This document shows, in pieces, positions 1-9,005 of a stretch of 64,000 nt of DNA (the first letter of the stretch is position 1; each line of letters opens with the position of its first letter). The notes under the pieces were generated by a model. It was not told the origin of the DNA, searched no databases, and saw only the letters and a program-made list of their open reading frames with translations. The stretch lies in NCBI RefSeq assembly GCF_900108315.1, contig NZ_FNVB01000006.1, positions 450,493-514,492 on the forward strand, read 5' to 3'. The position numbers and the translations under genes are program-made. Source of the stretch: Saccharopolyspora kobensis (GTDB lineage: Bacteria > Actinomycetota > Actinomycetes > Mycobacteriales > Pseudonocardiaceae).

Positions 1-2271
1 CGCCCGTGGGCCGAGCTGACCCGCGCCGAGCAGCGCGAGATCATCGACTCGCACCGGCTGGCCTACGTCTCCGAGGCGCCGGTCAACTGGGCGCCGGGCC
101 TGGGCACCGTGGTGGCCAACGAGGAGGTCACCGCCGACGGCCTGACCGAGCGCGGCAACTTCCCGGTGTTCCGCCGCAACCTGAAGCAGTGGATGATGCG
201 GATCACCGCCTACGCCGACCGCCTGGTCGACGACCTGGACCGGCTGGACTGGTCGGAGCAGGTCAAGACCATGCAGCGGAACTGGATCGGCCGCTCGCAG
301 GGCGCGAACGTGGTGTTCCCGCTGGACGGCTCGGCGCAGCGCGTCGAGGTCTTCACCACCCGCCCGGACACGCTGTTCGGCGTGACCTACCTGGTGCTGG
401 CCCCGGAGCACCCGCTGGTCGACGAGCTGACCGCGGCGGCGTGGCCGGAGGGCGCGGACGACCGCTGGACCGGTGGCGCGGCCACCCCGGCGGAGGCCGT
501 CGCGCAGTACCGGCGCGCCGCGTCGATGAAGTCCGACCTGGACCGCCAGGAGAACCGGGAGAAGACCGGCGTCTTCACCGGGGCCTGGGCCACCAACCCG
601 GTCAACGGCGAGCAGATCCCGGTGTTCATCGCCGACTACGTGCTGATGGGCTACGGCACCGGCGCGATCATGGCGGTGCCCGGCGAGGACACCCGCGACC
701 ACGAGTTCGCCGAGGTCTTCGGGCTGCCGATCATCCGCACCGTGCAGCCGCCCGCCGACTTCGACGGCGGCGCCTACACCGGCTCCGGCCCGCGGATCAA
801 CTCCGCCAACCCGGAGATCGGGCTGGACCTCAACGGCCTGGACCTGGACGACGCCAAGAAGGCGATCATCAGCTGGCTGGAGGAGCACGGCCACGGCCGC
901 GGCACCGTGCAGTACAAGCTGCGCGACTGGCTGTTCGCCCGGCAGCGCTACTGGGGCGAGCCGTTCCCGATCGTCTACGGCGAGGACGGCCTGCCGCAGG
1001 CGCTGCCCGAGGACCAGCTGCCGGTGGTGCTGCCGGAGGTCGAGGACTACTCGCCGCGCACCTTCGACCCGGAGGACGCCGACAGCCGCCCGGAGCCGCC
1101 GCTGGCCAAGGCCACCGAGTGGGCGAACCTGGAGCTGGACCTGGGCGACGGGCTCAAGCACTACCACCGGGACACCAACGTGATGCCGCAGTGGGCCGGT
1201 TCCTGCTGGTACCAGCTGCGCTACATCGACCCGGACAACTCCGAGCGGTTCGTCGACCCGGCCAACGAGCAGTACTGGATGGGCAAGCGGCCCGAGCTGC
1301 ACGGCCCGCGCGACCCGGGCGGCGTCGACCTGTACATCGGCGGCATGGAGCACGCGGTCCTGCACCTGCTGTACTCGCGGTTCTGGCAGAAGGTGCTGTT
1401 CGACCTGGGGCACCTGTCGGCGGAGGAGCCGTACCGGCGGCTGTTCAACCAGGGCTACATCCAGGCCTACGCCTACACCGACTCGCGCGGCGTCTACGTC
1501 CCGGCGGAGGAGGTGGAGGAGCGCGACGGCAAGTACTTCTACCAGGGCCAGGAGGTCCGGCGGGAGTACGGGAAGATGGGCAAGAGCCTGAAGAACTCCG
1601 TCTCCCCGGACGAGATGGTCGACAGCTACGGCGCGGACACGCTGCGGCTGTACGAGATGGCGATGGGACCGCTGGACTCCTCGCGGCCGTGGGCGACCAA
1701 GGACGTCGTCGGTTCGCACCGGTTCCTGCAGCGGTTGTGGCGCAACGTCGTCGACGAGAACACCGGTGAGCTGCGGGTGACCGACGAGGAACCGGACGTC
1801 GAGGTGGTGCGCGCGCTGCACAAGACCATCGCCGGGGTCCGCGAGGACTACGCCGAGCTGCGGTTCAACACCGCGGTGGCGAAGCTGATCGAGTTCAACA
1901 ACCGGATCACCAAGACCTACTCGGCCGCGGCGGGCACGCCGCGCTCGGTGGTGGAACCGCTGGTGCTGATGGTCGCGCCGCTGACGCCGCACCTGGCCGA
2001 GGAGCTGTGGTCCCGGCTGGGGCACGCGGAGAGCCTGGCGCACGGGCCGTTCCCGGTGGCCGACGAGCAGTACCTGGTCGAGGACACCGCGGAGTACCCG
2101 ATCCAGGTCAACGGCAAGGTCCGCTCCCGCGTCGTGGTGCCGGCATCGGCGGACCAGGACGCGGTGAAGGCCGCGGCGCTGGCCGACGAGAAGATCGTCG
2201 CGGCTTTGGACGGCAAGGAACCGCGCAAGGTCATCGTGGTCCCGGGCCGCCTGGTCAACGTCGTCGCTTGA
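1..2271 (+). CDS. leuS: Leucyl-tRNA synthetase (5' truncated by window edge)
   Basis: Charges tRNA-Leu with leucine in the cytoplasm. The reading frame is open from base 1, so the N-terminus with the HIGH motif lies outside the window; about 756 residues are visible of a family usually near 950. The CP1 editing domain is recognisable (TTRPDTLFG near residue 119, then [17 protein letters not shown]), followed by the catalytic core and the KMSKS loop in the form KMGKS near residue 525. The anticodon-binding domain (HLAEELW) and the C-terminal domain (VNGKVRSRV) complete it. It ends in TGA and is followed at once by a strong hairpin. Identity is firm; only the 5' end is missing. Confidence 0.97.
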   Translation, partial: RPWAELTRAEQREIIDSHRLAYVSEAPVNWAPGLGTVVANEEVTADGLTERGNFPVFRRNLKQWMMRITAYADRLVDDLDRLDWSEQVKTMQRNWIGRSQGANVVFPLDGSAQRVEVFTTRPDTLFGVTYLVLAPEHPLVDELTAAAWPEGADDRWTGGAATPAEAVAQYRRAASMKSDLDRQENREKTGVFTGAWATNPVNGEQIPVFIADYVLMGYGTGAIMAVPGEDTRDHEFAEVFGLPIIRTVQPPADFDGGAYTGSGPRINSANPEIGLDLNGLDLDDAKKAIISWLEEHGHGRGTVQYKLRDWLFARQRYWGEPFPIVYGEDGLPQALPEDQLPVVLPEVEDYSPRTFDPEDADSRPEPPLAKATEWANLELDLGDGLKHYHRDTNVMPQWAGSCWYQLRYIDPDNSERFVDPANEQYWMGKRPELHGPRDPGGVDLYIGGMEHAVLHLLYSRFWQKVLFDLGHLSAEEPYRRLFNQGYIQAYAYTDSRGVYVPAEEVEERDGKYFYQGQEVRREYGKMGKSLKNSVSPDEMVDSYGADTLRLYEMAMGPLDSSRPWATKDVVGSHRFLQRLWRNVVDENTGELRVTDEEPDVEVVRALHKTIAGVREDYAELRFNTAVAKLIEFNNRITKTYSAAAGTPRSVVEPLVLMVAPLTPHLAEELWSRLGHAESLAHGPFPVADEQYLVEDTAEYPIQVNGKVRSRVVVPASADQDAVKAAALADEKIVAALDGKEPRKVIVVPGRLVNVVA

Positions 2272-2278
2272 GTTCCGC

Positions 2279-2322
2279 CCGTGAGCGGTTTGGGGCGCTG
2301 TGGCACCCCAAACCGCTCACGG
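2279..2322. repeat. Dispersed hairpin repeat, family R1 copy 1
   Basis: A perfect 17-bp inverted repeat (2279-2295 with 2306-2322) with the 10-base loop cgctgtggca. It lies between the convergent leuS and MerR-PP2C genes and could terminate both. Near-copies occur at 44292-44335 (same loop apart from one base) and, degenerate, at 24975-25018. The shared stem and loop sequence point to a repeat family, not to an ordinary terminator alone. Confidence 0.85.
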
Positions 2323-2339
2323 CCTTCGTGCCGCTGACG

Positions 2340-3389
2340 TCAGGCGCGCGCCGCGGTGTCGATGACGACGCAGGCGATGTTGTCGGGAGCTCCCGCGTCG
2401 TGAACCTGCTGCGCGAAGCTGTCGACCGCTTCCTGCGGGTCGGCGGCTGAGCCGAGGACGTCGTGCACGGCCTGTTCGCCCAGCACCGCGTGCAGACCGT
2501 CCGAGCAGAGCAGGTACCGGTCTCCGGCACGCGCTTCGCGCAGGTGCAGGTCCGGTTCCACCGCGCCGCCGCGGACCAGCGCGCGCAGCAGCTGGGCGCG
2601 CTTCGGGTGGGCCGCCGCTTCCTCCGGGGTCAGCCTGCCCTCGTCCACCAGCGACTGCACGAAGGTGTGGTCGTGGGTGATCTGCGTCAGCTCGCTCCCG
2701 CGCAGCAGGTACGCGCGCGAGTCGCCCACGTGCGCCAGGGCGAAGCTCGTCCCCGACCACAGCATGGCCGTCAGCGTGGTGCCCGCGTGATCCTGCGCGA
2801 CATCGTCGACGGCCCGCTGCGCTTCGCCCGTCGTGCCGCCCAGCACGCTCAGCAGGTCATCGCCGGGCTCTTCGGCGTCGAGCGGTTCGAGCGCGGCGAG
2901 CGCTGCTCGTCCCGCGCCCTGGTCGCCGAATCCGTCGGCTACCGCGAACAGCCGCGTGCCCGCGAGCACCGCGTCCTCGTTGCTCCGCCGCACCAACCCG
3001 CGGTCTGTGCGGGCGGCGTGGCGCAGTTCCAGCTCCGGCATCCTGGTCATCTCAGCGTCCTTTCTGGACAGTTCCTCGACGAGGGCGGCGGCCAGTTCGC
3101 CGCGAGCCGCGGTTTCGGCCTCGATCTGGCGCCAGTACGAGGAGATCTCCGCGGCCGCGGCCAGCGGTGGCAGGTCGAGCACCACCCGGATCCTGGCCAG
3201 CGGCATGCCGAGCGCGCGCAGCCGCGCGACCAGCTGCGCCGTCGCCAGCTGGGCCGGGACGTAGGTCCGGTAGCCCGTGCGCGGGTCGACGTGCGCCGGT
3301 GGCAGCAGCGCGAGCTCGTCGTAGAGCCGCAGCGCCTTGGGCGTCAGGCCCGACGCGTGCGCGAAATCGCCGATGCTCAGTTCGTCCAC
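2340..3389 (-). CDS. MerR-type HTH fused to PP2C serine/threonine phosphatase
   Basis: The 349-residue protein has a MerR winged-helix DNA-binding domain (about residues 4-70, with YDELALLPPAHVDPRTGYRTY-like helix-wing sequence) and a helical linker (about 75-112) where MerR proteins dimerise. A complete PP2C phosphatase domain follows (about 122-345). PP2C metal-binding signatures are present: SNED near 136-139, ADGFGD near 151, HVGDSRAYLL, CSDGLHAVL and the final APDN. It probably couples Ser/Thr dephosphorylation, or a signal sensed by the phosphatase domain, to transcription. It is divergent from the acyl-CoA dehydrogenase, and its promoter has the 19-bp spacer typical of MerR targets. 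Domain calls are firm; the target is unknown. Confidence 0.9.
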   Translation of the reverse strand: MDELSIGDFAHASGLTPKALRLYDELALLPPAHVDPRTGYRTYVPAQLATAQLVARLRALGMPLARIRVVLDLPPLAAAAEISSYWRQIEAETAARGELAAALVEELSRKDAEMTRMPELELRHAARTDRGLVRRSNEDAVLAGTRLFAVADGFGDQGAGRAALAALEPLDAEEPGDDLLSVLGGTTGEAQRAVDDVAQDHAGTTLTAMLWSGTSFALAHVGDSRAYLLRGSELTQITHDHTFVQSLVDEGRLTPEEAAAHPKRAQLLRALVRGGAVEPDLHLREARAGDRYLLCSDGLHAVLGEQAVHDVLGSAADPQEAVDSFAQQVHDAGAPDNIACVVIDTAARA

Positions 3390-3428
3390 GATTCCCTCCT
3401 CGTGCCGGGTCCGCCGCCCGGTGGCCGG

Positions 3429-3459
3429 ACTCTGCAGCTTTCCCCAAGGTGAAGGTCAA
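3429..3459 (-). promoter_or_regulatory. MerR-type promoter (19-bp spacer) of the MerR-PP2C gene
   Basis: On the minus strand a TTGACC -35 box (3454-3459) is separated by 19 bp from CAGAGT (3429-3434). The spacer contains the interrupted dyad CCTTC/GAAAG. MerR activators classically act on promoters with an over-long 19-20 bp spacer, so this fits autoregulation. The -10 box is weak and the assignment is inference. Confidence 0.5.
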
Positions 3460-3490
3460 ACGCGGTCGGCGAGGTAGCTCACATGGCGGG

Positions 3491-3506
3491 GTTACTCGTC
3501 GGTAAC
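3491..3506. promoter_or_regulatory. Operator-like inverted repeat upstream of the acyl-CoA dehydrogenase
   Basis: The 16-mer GTTACTCGTCGGTAAC has GTTAC/GTAAC arms and lies 40 bp before the acyl-CoA dehydrogenase start. A 14/16 match, GTTACTCATCGGTAAT, lies at 12466-12481. Position and dyad suggest a repressor site, possibly of the TetR type; the binding protein is not known. Confidence 0.45.
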
Positions 3507-3545
3507 TACGCTTGGAGCAGTCGGTACCGACGAGTGGAGGCCGCG

Positions 3546-5471
3546 ATGGCATTCGACGCAGGCGAGCTCACGACGCTGCTGGACGGGCGCTGGGCGCACG
3601 TCCGCGACCAGGTCCGGGAGGCGCTGGAGGGCATCGACCTGGCGCCCGCCGACGACCTCGACACCGAGAGCCACCGCGCGCACACCCTCGAACAGCTGCG
3701 CCAGCTGGCCAAGACCGGCGTCCCGGCCCTCGGGTTCCCGACCGCGCACGGCGGCAGCGGCGACACCGGCGGTTCGGTGGTGTCCCTGGAGATGCTGCCC
3801 GGCAACCTGTCGCTGATGGTCAAGTCCGGCGTCCAGTGGGGACTGTTCGGCGGGGCGGTCGTCGCGCTGGGCACCGAGCGCCACCACGAGCGCTACCTGC
3901 GCGACATCATCAGCCTGGAGCTGCCGGGCTGCTTCGCGATGACCGAGACCGGCCACGGCTCGGACGTGCAGAACCTGCGCACCACCGCCACCTACGACCC
4001 GGAAGCGCAGGAGTTCGTGGTGCACACGCCGCACGAGGCGGCGCGCAAGGAGTACATCGGCAACGCCGCCCGCGACGGCCGCATGGCGGTGGTCTTCGCG
4101 CAGCTGATCACCGGCGGCGAGAGCCACGGCGTGCACGCGCTGCTGGTGCCGATCCGCGACCAGGACGGCAATCCGCTGCCCGGCGTGGAGATCACCGACT
4201 GCGGGCGCAAGGCCGGGCTCAACGGCGTGGACAACGGCCGGATCGTCTTCGACCAGGTCCGCGTGCCGCGCGAGGCGCTGCTCAACCGCTACGGCGACGT
4301 GGCCCCGGACGGCACCTACAGCAGCCCGATCGCCAGCAAGGGCAAGCGTTTCTTCACCATGCTCGGCACCCTCATCCGCGGCCGGGTCTCGGTGGCGGGC
4401 ACCGCGGGCAGCGCCGCCAAGCTCGCGCTGGAGATCGCGCTGCGCTACGGCGACGCGCGCCGCCAGTTCGGCCGTCCCGGCACCGAGGACGAGGTCGTGG
4501 TGCTGGACTACCTGGCGCACCAGCGGAAACTGCTGCCCGCGCTGGCCAAGTCCTTCGCCCTGCACTTCGCGCAGGAGGAGCTGGTGTCGAGCCTGCACGA
4601 GGGCTCGGACGACGAGCGGGCGCAGCGCGAGCTGGAATCCCGCGCGGCCGGGCTGAAGGCGATCACCACCTGGCACGCCACCAGCACCATCCAGACCTGC
4701 CGCGAGGCCTGCGGCGGTGCCGGCTACCTGGCGGAGAACCAGCTGGCGCAGCTGAAGGCCGACACCGACGTCTTCACCACCTTCGAGGGCGACAACACGG
4801 TGCTGCTGCAGCTGGTCGCCAAGGGGCTGCTGACCAACTACAAGGACCAGTTCGACGACCTCGGCACGCTCGGCATGGCCAAGTTCCTGGCCGACCAGTT
4901 CGTCGGCTCGGTGATCGAGCGGACCGCGACGCGCTCGCTGGTGCAGCGGATCATCGATGCCTCGGGCAAGGACGACATCCTCGACCGCGGCTGGCAGCTC
5001 AAGATGTTCGACGACCGCGAGCGCCACGTCCTCGACGGCCTCGGCCGCCGCCTGCGGAAGTCCAACCGCAGCAACGCCTTCGAGGTGTTCAACAGCGCGC
5101 AGGACCACGTGCTGCGCGCGGGCCGGGTGCACGTGGATCGACTGGTGCTGGAGGCGTTCGTCGCGGCGATCGAGCGCTGCCGCGACCGGAAGACCGCGGC
5201 ACTGCTGAACAAGGTGTGCGACCTCTACGTGCTCTCCACCATCGAGGAGGACCGGGGCTGGTTCCTCGAGCACGAGCGCATCTCGCCGCGCCGCTCGAAG
5301 GCGATCACCGAGGCGGTCAACGACCTGTGCGCCCAGCTCCGCCCGCACGCGGTCGACCTGGTCACCGCGTTCAACCTCCCGCGCCAGTGGCTCACCGCCC
5401 CGATCGCCACCGGAGCGGAAGCCGACCGCCAGCAGGCCCAGCAAGCCCACGACCGAACCCTCCGCTCGTAA
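3546..5471 (+). CDS. Acyl-CoA dehydrogenase/oxidase-type flavoprotein
   Basis: A 641-residue FAD enzyme predicted to oxidise acyl-CoA thioesters to 2-enoyl-CoA. Family signatures include MTETGHGSDVQNL (FAD/substrate loop), the RRQFG stretch and CGGAGYL near the C-terminal catalytic domain. An FTTFEGDNTVLL motif is typical of acyl-CoA oxidase-like proteins, and the length (over 600) also fits that long subfamily, not the 380-400 residue ACADs. The ATG at 3546 is chosen because GTGGAGG precedes it; an upstream in-frame ATG at 3483 would run into the operator. It is divergent from MerR-PP2C and convergent with the ICL-like gene across the R2 repeat. Whether the electron acceptor is oxygen or ETF cannot be read from sequence. 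Confidence 0.9.
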   Translation: MAFDAGELTTLLDGRWAHVRDQVREALEGIDLAPADDLDTESHRAHTLEQLRQLAKTGVPALGFPTAHGGSGDTGGSVVSLEMLPGNLSLMVKSGVQWGLFGGAVVALGTERHHERYLRDIISLELPGCFAMTETGHGSDVQNLRTTATYDPEAQEFVVHTPHEAARKEYIGNAARDGRMAVVFAQLITGGESHGVHALLVPIRDQDGNPLPGVEITDCGRKAGLNGVDNGRIVFDQVRVPREALLNRYGDVAPDGTYSSPIASKGKRFFTMLGTLIRGRVSVAGTAGSAAKLALEIALRYGDARRQFGRPGTEDEVVVLDYLAHQRKLLPALAKSFALHFAQEELVSSLHEGSDDERAQRELESRAAGLKAITTWHATSTIQTCREACGGAGYLAENQLAQLKADTDVFTTFEGDNTVLLQLVAKGLLTNYKDQFDDLGTLGMAKFLADQFVGSVIERTATRSLVQRIIDASGKDDILDRGWQLKMFDDRERHVLDGLGRRLRKSNRSNAFEVFNSAQDHVLRAGRVHVDRLVLEAFVAAIERCRDRKTAALLNKVCDLYVLSTIEEDRGWFLEHERISPRRSKAITEAVNDLCAQLRPHAVDLVTAFNLPRQWLTAPIATGAEADRQQAQQAHDRTLRS

Positions 5472-5490
5472 GGCCCGGGCTCGGGGCGGT

Positions 5491-5634
5491 GCGATTTCAA
5501 TGGAAATCAGACGTCTGATTTCCATTGAAATCGCCTAGATCCCGACACTCCGTCGGCGCGTCGGGCGCCCGACACGCCGACCAGGTGTGCAACTTCAATT
5601 GAAATCTCGGGTGTGATTTCCATTGAAATTGCCG
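5491..5634. repeat. Tripartite palindromic repeat, family R2 locus A
   Basis: Three parts lie in order: a perfect 44-bp palindrome (5491-5534) built from ATTTCAATGGAAAT and its complement around AGACGTCT; an almost perfect GC-rich inverted repeat (5552-5581, one mismatch) containing CGACACGCCGA; and a second pair of ATTTC/GAAAT units (about 5589-5632). The same order recurs at 14339-14490 and 49968-50106. All three copies sit between convergent genes, so they may act as two-way terminators, but the structure is far more elaborate than a terminator needs. Confidence 0.85.
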
Positions 5635-5680
5635 GAGTCTTCCCGCCGGTTGCGCTGGGTGGGGTGTCGGTGGTCGGGGA

Positions 5681-6508
5681 TCAGGTCTGGAGCAGGGCGT
5701 TGAGCTCGCGGAAGTCCAGGGCGTCCGCGATCGATTCGTAGCCGCCGGTGGTCAGGACTTCGCGGATTCCCCGCTGTGCCACGGCGTACGCGGCTTGGGC
5801 CAGCGCGGCGCCGATGCTGATGCGGGACGCACCGGCCGCGGCCAGCTCCGCGACCGCCGGAGCTCCCGGCCCGGCCAGCACGTTGAGCGGCCGGTCGATG
5901 GCGGCCGAGAGTTCGCCGATCACACCGAGGTTCGTGGTGCCCGGCACGAAGATCCCGTCGGCACCGGCCTCGACGTAGGCGGCCGCCCGATCGATCGCAT
6001 CGCGCAGCCGCTCCGCCGGGTCGTCGTGCACCGGCCGCAGGAACGGATCGGTCCGGGCGTTGACGTACAACGGGATTCCCGCCGCGTCCGCCGCGGAGCG
6101 GGCGGCGGCGATGCGGGCGACCTGCTCGTCGACCGGCCGCAGCGCCGGGCCGGTGCTGTCCTCGATGTTGACGCCGATCGCGCCCGCGTTCAGCACCAGC
6201 CGGACGGTTTCGGCGACACCGTCCGGGGTGTCGGCGAAACCGCTCTCGATGTCTGCGGTGACGGGGAGTTCCACCGCTGCGGCGACGCGCGCGATGAGGT
6301 CGATGGCGAGCTGCCGGTCGAGCTGGTCGCCGTCGGGCGCACCGAGGCTCCAGGCGACGCCCGCGCTGGTGGTGGCGACGGCTGCCGCCCCGGCGTCGGC
6401 GACCAGCCGCGCGCTGGCCACGTCCCAGGCGTTGGCGAGGACCAGCGGGGTTTCCGCGCGGTGCAGGGCGTGGAACCGCTCCGCCTTGTCGTGCTGGGAG
6501 ATCGTCAT
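5681..6508 (-). CDS. Isocitrate lyase/PEP mutase superfamily enzyme
   Basis: A 275-residue TIM-barrel protein of the ICL/PEPM superfamily, which makes or breaks C-C or C-P bonds in small 2-oxo acids. Visible signatures are VLANAWDVASARL at the N-terminus, TADIESGF, VNIEDSTGP and LYVNARTDPF, which supply the Mg-binding acidic residues. It lacks the long insertions of true isocitrate lyase and is shorter than methylisocitrate lyase, so the substrate cannot be assigned; oxaloacetate decarboxylase-like or carboxy-PEP mutase-like activities are possible. The ATG at 6508 begins MTISQHDKAE. It diverges from the secreted protein gene. Confidence 0.85.
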   Translation of the reverse strand: MTISQHDKAERFHALHRAETPLVLANAWDVASARLVADAGAAAVATTSAGVAWSLGAPDGDQLDRQLAIDLIARVAAAVELPVTADIESGFADTPDGVAETVRLVLNAGAIGVNIEDSTGPALRPVDEQVARIAAARSAADAAGIPLYVNARTDPFLRPVHDDPAERLRDAIDRAAAYVEAGADGIFVPGTTNLGVIGELSAAIDRPLNVLAGPGAPAVAELAAAGASRISIGAALAQAAYAVAQRGIREVLTTGGYESIADALDFRELNALLQT

Positions 6509-6661
6509 GATCACAGTCAAGCAGGCCCGGCTCCCGCCGGCTCGCGTATTTCCGACGCGTTCAACTCCTCCGGTCGGATGAAGATGGATCGACGTGGAAC
6601 CGATCCGGCTCGCGTGCGTCACACCTGGGACGAGCCGATGCCGAGATGGTTGCGAGGCACG

Positions 6662-7624
6662 ATGAAACCCCTGCTCCGGAAGGTCACCACCGCCGCGTTG
6701 AGCGCCGCGCTCCTGCTGAGCACCGCCGCGGTGTCCACAGCGGCGGCGGAAGGCGTTGTCAGCCCGAGCATCGAGTGCGCGTCCGCGGCCAGCGGTCAGG
6801 GCCCGTTCTACCCCGGCCCGTCGGCTTCGCACGTCTACGACAAGGCTTTCGGCAAGGGGCCTGCGGTGCCGGAGCTGGGCAGTTCGACGCCGCAGGGCCT
6901 GGCGACCTGGACCGGCTGGGACGGCGCGGGCAAGGACCTGCTGCTGGTCACCTCCTACGGGAAGTCCGGCCAGGACGCGCTGATCATCGGCATCGACCCG
7001 AAGACCGGCGCGCACGTCGGCACGGTCGCCATCGCCGAATCGCACGTCGGCGGCATCGCGGTCAGCAACGGCTGGGCCTTCGTGCAGGGCCGCCCGTCCG
7101 GGAGCACGCCGACCATCCGCAAGTACAAGCTCACCGAGCTGCGGGACGCGATGAAGAAGAGCGGCACCCCGTACCTCAAGCAGACCGGCGAGGCCCAGAA
7201 GGTCACCGCGGCGTCGTTCCTGACCTCCGACGGCGGAACGCTCTACGCGGGCAAGTTCAACGAGACCGGCCGCGGCACCATGCAGTCGTACAAGGTCGGC
7301 GACGACGGCTCGCTGACCGAGCAGAAGACCTACGAGGTCCCGATGAAGACCCAGGGCCTGATGGTCACCGAGGACCACTTCGTCTACAGCACTTCCTACG
7401 GCCGCACCAACCGCAGCAACCTCTACGTGGTCGACAAGGGCGCGACCGACATCGACATCCCGTCGACCAAGTGCTATCGCGCGCCGAGCATGACGGAGGG
7501 CATCGCGCGGTACGGCGACCAGGCCTTCCTGCTGTTCGAGTCGGGCTCGTACAAGTACCCCGACGCCCGCAACGTCATCAAGAACCTGCACAAGGGCACG
7601 GTCTCGGCGGTGACGAACCCCTGA
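6662..7624 (+). CDS. Secreted protein with beta-propeller-like features
   Basis: A 320-residue predicted exported protein of unknown function. The N-terminus has basic residues (MKPLLRK), a hydrophobic Ala/Leu-rich core and an AxA-type signal peptidase site near residue 29 (STAAAEG). The mature part has blades rich in short hydrophobic strands (LLLVTSYGKSG, VGGIAVSNGWAFV, LYAGKFNETGRG, FVYSTSYGRTNRSNL), which recall WD/NHL-like propellers; this is inference. Two Cys (about 38 and 275) could pair outside the cell. The start at 6662 has GAGG seven bases upstream; an in-frame ATG at 6638 is less likely. A strong hairpin follows the stop. Confidence 0.75.
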   Translation: MKPLLRKVTTAALSAALLLSTAAVSTAAAEGVVSPSIECASAASGQGPFYPGPSASHVYDKAFGKGPAVPELGSSTPQGLATWTGWDGAGKDLLLVTSYGKSGQDALIIGIDPKTGAHVGTVAIAESHVGGIAVSNGWAFVQGRPSGSTPTIRKYKLTELRDAMKKSGTPYLKQTGEAQKVTAASFLTSDGGTLYAGKFNETGRGTMQSYKVGDDGSLTEQKTYEVPMKTQGLMVTEDHFVYSTSYGRTNRSNLYVVDKGATDIDIPSTKCYRAPSMTEGIARYGDQAFLLFESGSYKYPDARNVIKNLHKGTVSAVTNP

Positions 7625-7631
7625 CGGAAGC

Positions 7632-7658
7632 GGCGGCCCGAGCACCCCACGGGCCGCC
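7632..7658. terminator. Hairpin between convergent genes
   Basis: A 9-bp perfect stem (GGCGGCCCG with CGGGCCGCC) around a 9-base loop is followed on the plus strand by a pyrimidine-rich stretch. It lies 8 bases after the secreted-protein stop and 15 bases before the stop of the minus-strand methyltransferase, so it can serve both. Confidence 0.7.
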
Positions 7659-7672
7659 GTTCTCCTTTCCCA

Positions 7673-8719
7673 TCAGGCTCGCAGCCGGACCACCTCCGGG
7701 TGCGAGCCGAACAGGCTCACCGGCCGCCGGTCGAGCAGCGCGAGCCCGGCTGTTCCCGCGCCGCCCAGGTCGGGTTCCGGCAGCAGCAGGACCGCGCGGC
7801 CACCCGGCCGCAGGACCCGGCGCAGCTCCCGCCAGAACCGCGCGGGCTCGCGTGCGAGCACCCCGGCAGGCGGGATCTGGCGGTCCCACGGCGGATTGCT
7901 CACCACCAGATCCACCGATCCCGTCGCCACCGGCAGCCGGCCGGCGTCGGCCACCGCCCAGCGCCCGGTGGTGCTTCTGCCGTTGACGGCCGCGGCGGCC
8001 ACCGCCCGCGGGTCCCGGTCGCAGCCGATGACCGACAGCGAAGGCCTGCTCAGGGCGGCTTCGATCGGGATCGTGCCGGTTCCGCAGCACGGATCGAGCA
8101 ATCGCGCGCCGTCGAACGGCTCGGCCAGCCGGACCAGAGCGCTCGCCAGCGGCGGGTGCAGGCTGCCGGGACGCGAGATCTGCCGGTACTCCCGCCGGTG
8201 CGCCGGGCGGGCGCCGATCCGCAGGGCCAGCACGGCTCGGTCGTCGACGACCGTCACCCGCCAGGAACATCCGCCTTCCGGCGGTGCGACACCGCCTCGC
8301 CTGCTCCGGTACGGCACGCCCAACGCGGCACCGAGCGGAACGCCGACGGCGTCCTCCAGGTCGTACCGGTTGTAGTTGCGCCGTCCGACGAACGACGCCG
8401 TGACGTCCACGTGCGCCGACCGCGCCGGCCCGCCGAAGCGCTTCCGCAGGGCCAGCATCCGGTGTCCGGGAACCTTCGCGGCGGCTTCCGCCAGCAGCCG
8501 AAGGTCGGCCCGGCGCCTGCCGACACCGGTCAGCTCCGCTGCCACGAGCAGCACGTCGTCCGCGCAGCGCAGCTCCGCCACCTCCGGAACCGGCTCGGCG
8601 CAGTCGAAGAACACCTCGCGGTGCCCGATCCGCCGAACCCGCCCGAAGGCCCGGACTTCCGCGGCCACCAGGGTTTCCACACCTCGCACCGATCGCGCCA
8701 CCAGGCGCGCGGCCGTCAC
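7673..8719 (-). CDS. THUMP-type RNA methyltransferase (Trm11/RlmL-like)
   Basis: A 348-residue S-adenosylmethionine-dependent methyltransferase, probably acting on a tRNA or rRNA guanosine. The N-terminal ~150 residues look like the ferredoxin-like/THUMP RNA-binding module (RSVRGVETLVAAEVRAFG, then a RYDLEDAVG-like segment). The C-terminal Rossmann domain has motif I DPCCGTGTIPIEA, an acidic motif (IGCDRDP) and the NPPW catalytic motif of N-methyltransferases (VVSNPPWDRQ). Start is GTG at 8719. It is slightly shorter than most UPF0020 proteins. The exact RNA target is not visible. Confidence 0.85.
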   Translation of the reverse strand: MTAARLVARSVRGVETLVAAEVRAFGRVRRIGHREVFFDCAEPVPEVAELRCADDVLLVAAELTGVGRRRADLRLLAEAAAKVPGHRMLALRKRFGGPARSAHVDVTASFVGRRNYNRYDLEDAVGVPLGAALGVPYRSRRGGVAPPEGGCSWRVTVVDDRAVLALRIGARPAHRREYRQISRPGSLHPPLASALVRLAEPFDGARLLDPCCGTGTIPIEAALSRPSLSVIGCDRDPRAVAAAAVNGRSTTGRWAVADAGRLPVATGSVDLVVSNPPWDRQIPPAGVLAREPARFWRELRRVLRPGGRAVLLLPEPDLGGAGTAGLALLDRRPVSLFGSHPEVVRLRA

Positions 8720-9005
8720 AGCGCGACGGCGATGCCAGGACGTGGTTCAGCTCCGGCGCGCGACGGCGCCGGTGCGGAGGAGATCATCCGTTTTCTCCCA
8801 CGTCGCGACCCGGGACGGCGGACCAGCCGTCCCGCATCGCCGGCGAGGGGATGTCCGCAACCCGCCAGCGGTCGCGTCAGAATCGGAAGAAGAACTTCAT
8901 GGCGGACATGCTAGGCGCGCGTTCGCAGCGGCTCGACCGATTTTTCCGGCGGAGCCGACCGTTCGCCCGGGGCCGCGATGTCCGCCGTGTGCTTGGATGT
9001 TCCTC

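Noticed and set aside
3492..5525. 677-codon minus-strand open frame opposite the acyl-CoA dehydrogenase
   Set aside because: Gln/Arg/Val-rich shadow translation with no domains; the plus strand has an unmistakable FAD enzyme.
5491..5534. ATTTCAATGGAAAT units as parS (ParB) sites
   Set aside because: They have a similar 14-bp dyad layout (TTTC-N4-GAAA) but lack the ACGT centre and outer G/C of actinobacterial parS, and lie at gene ends, not clustered.
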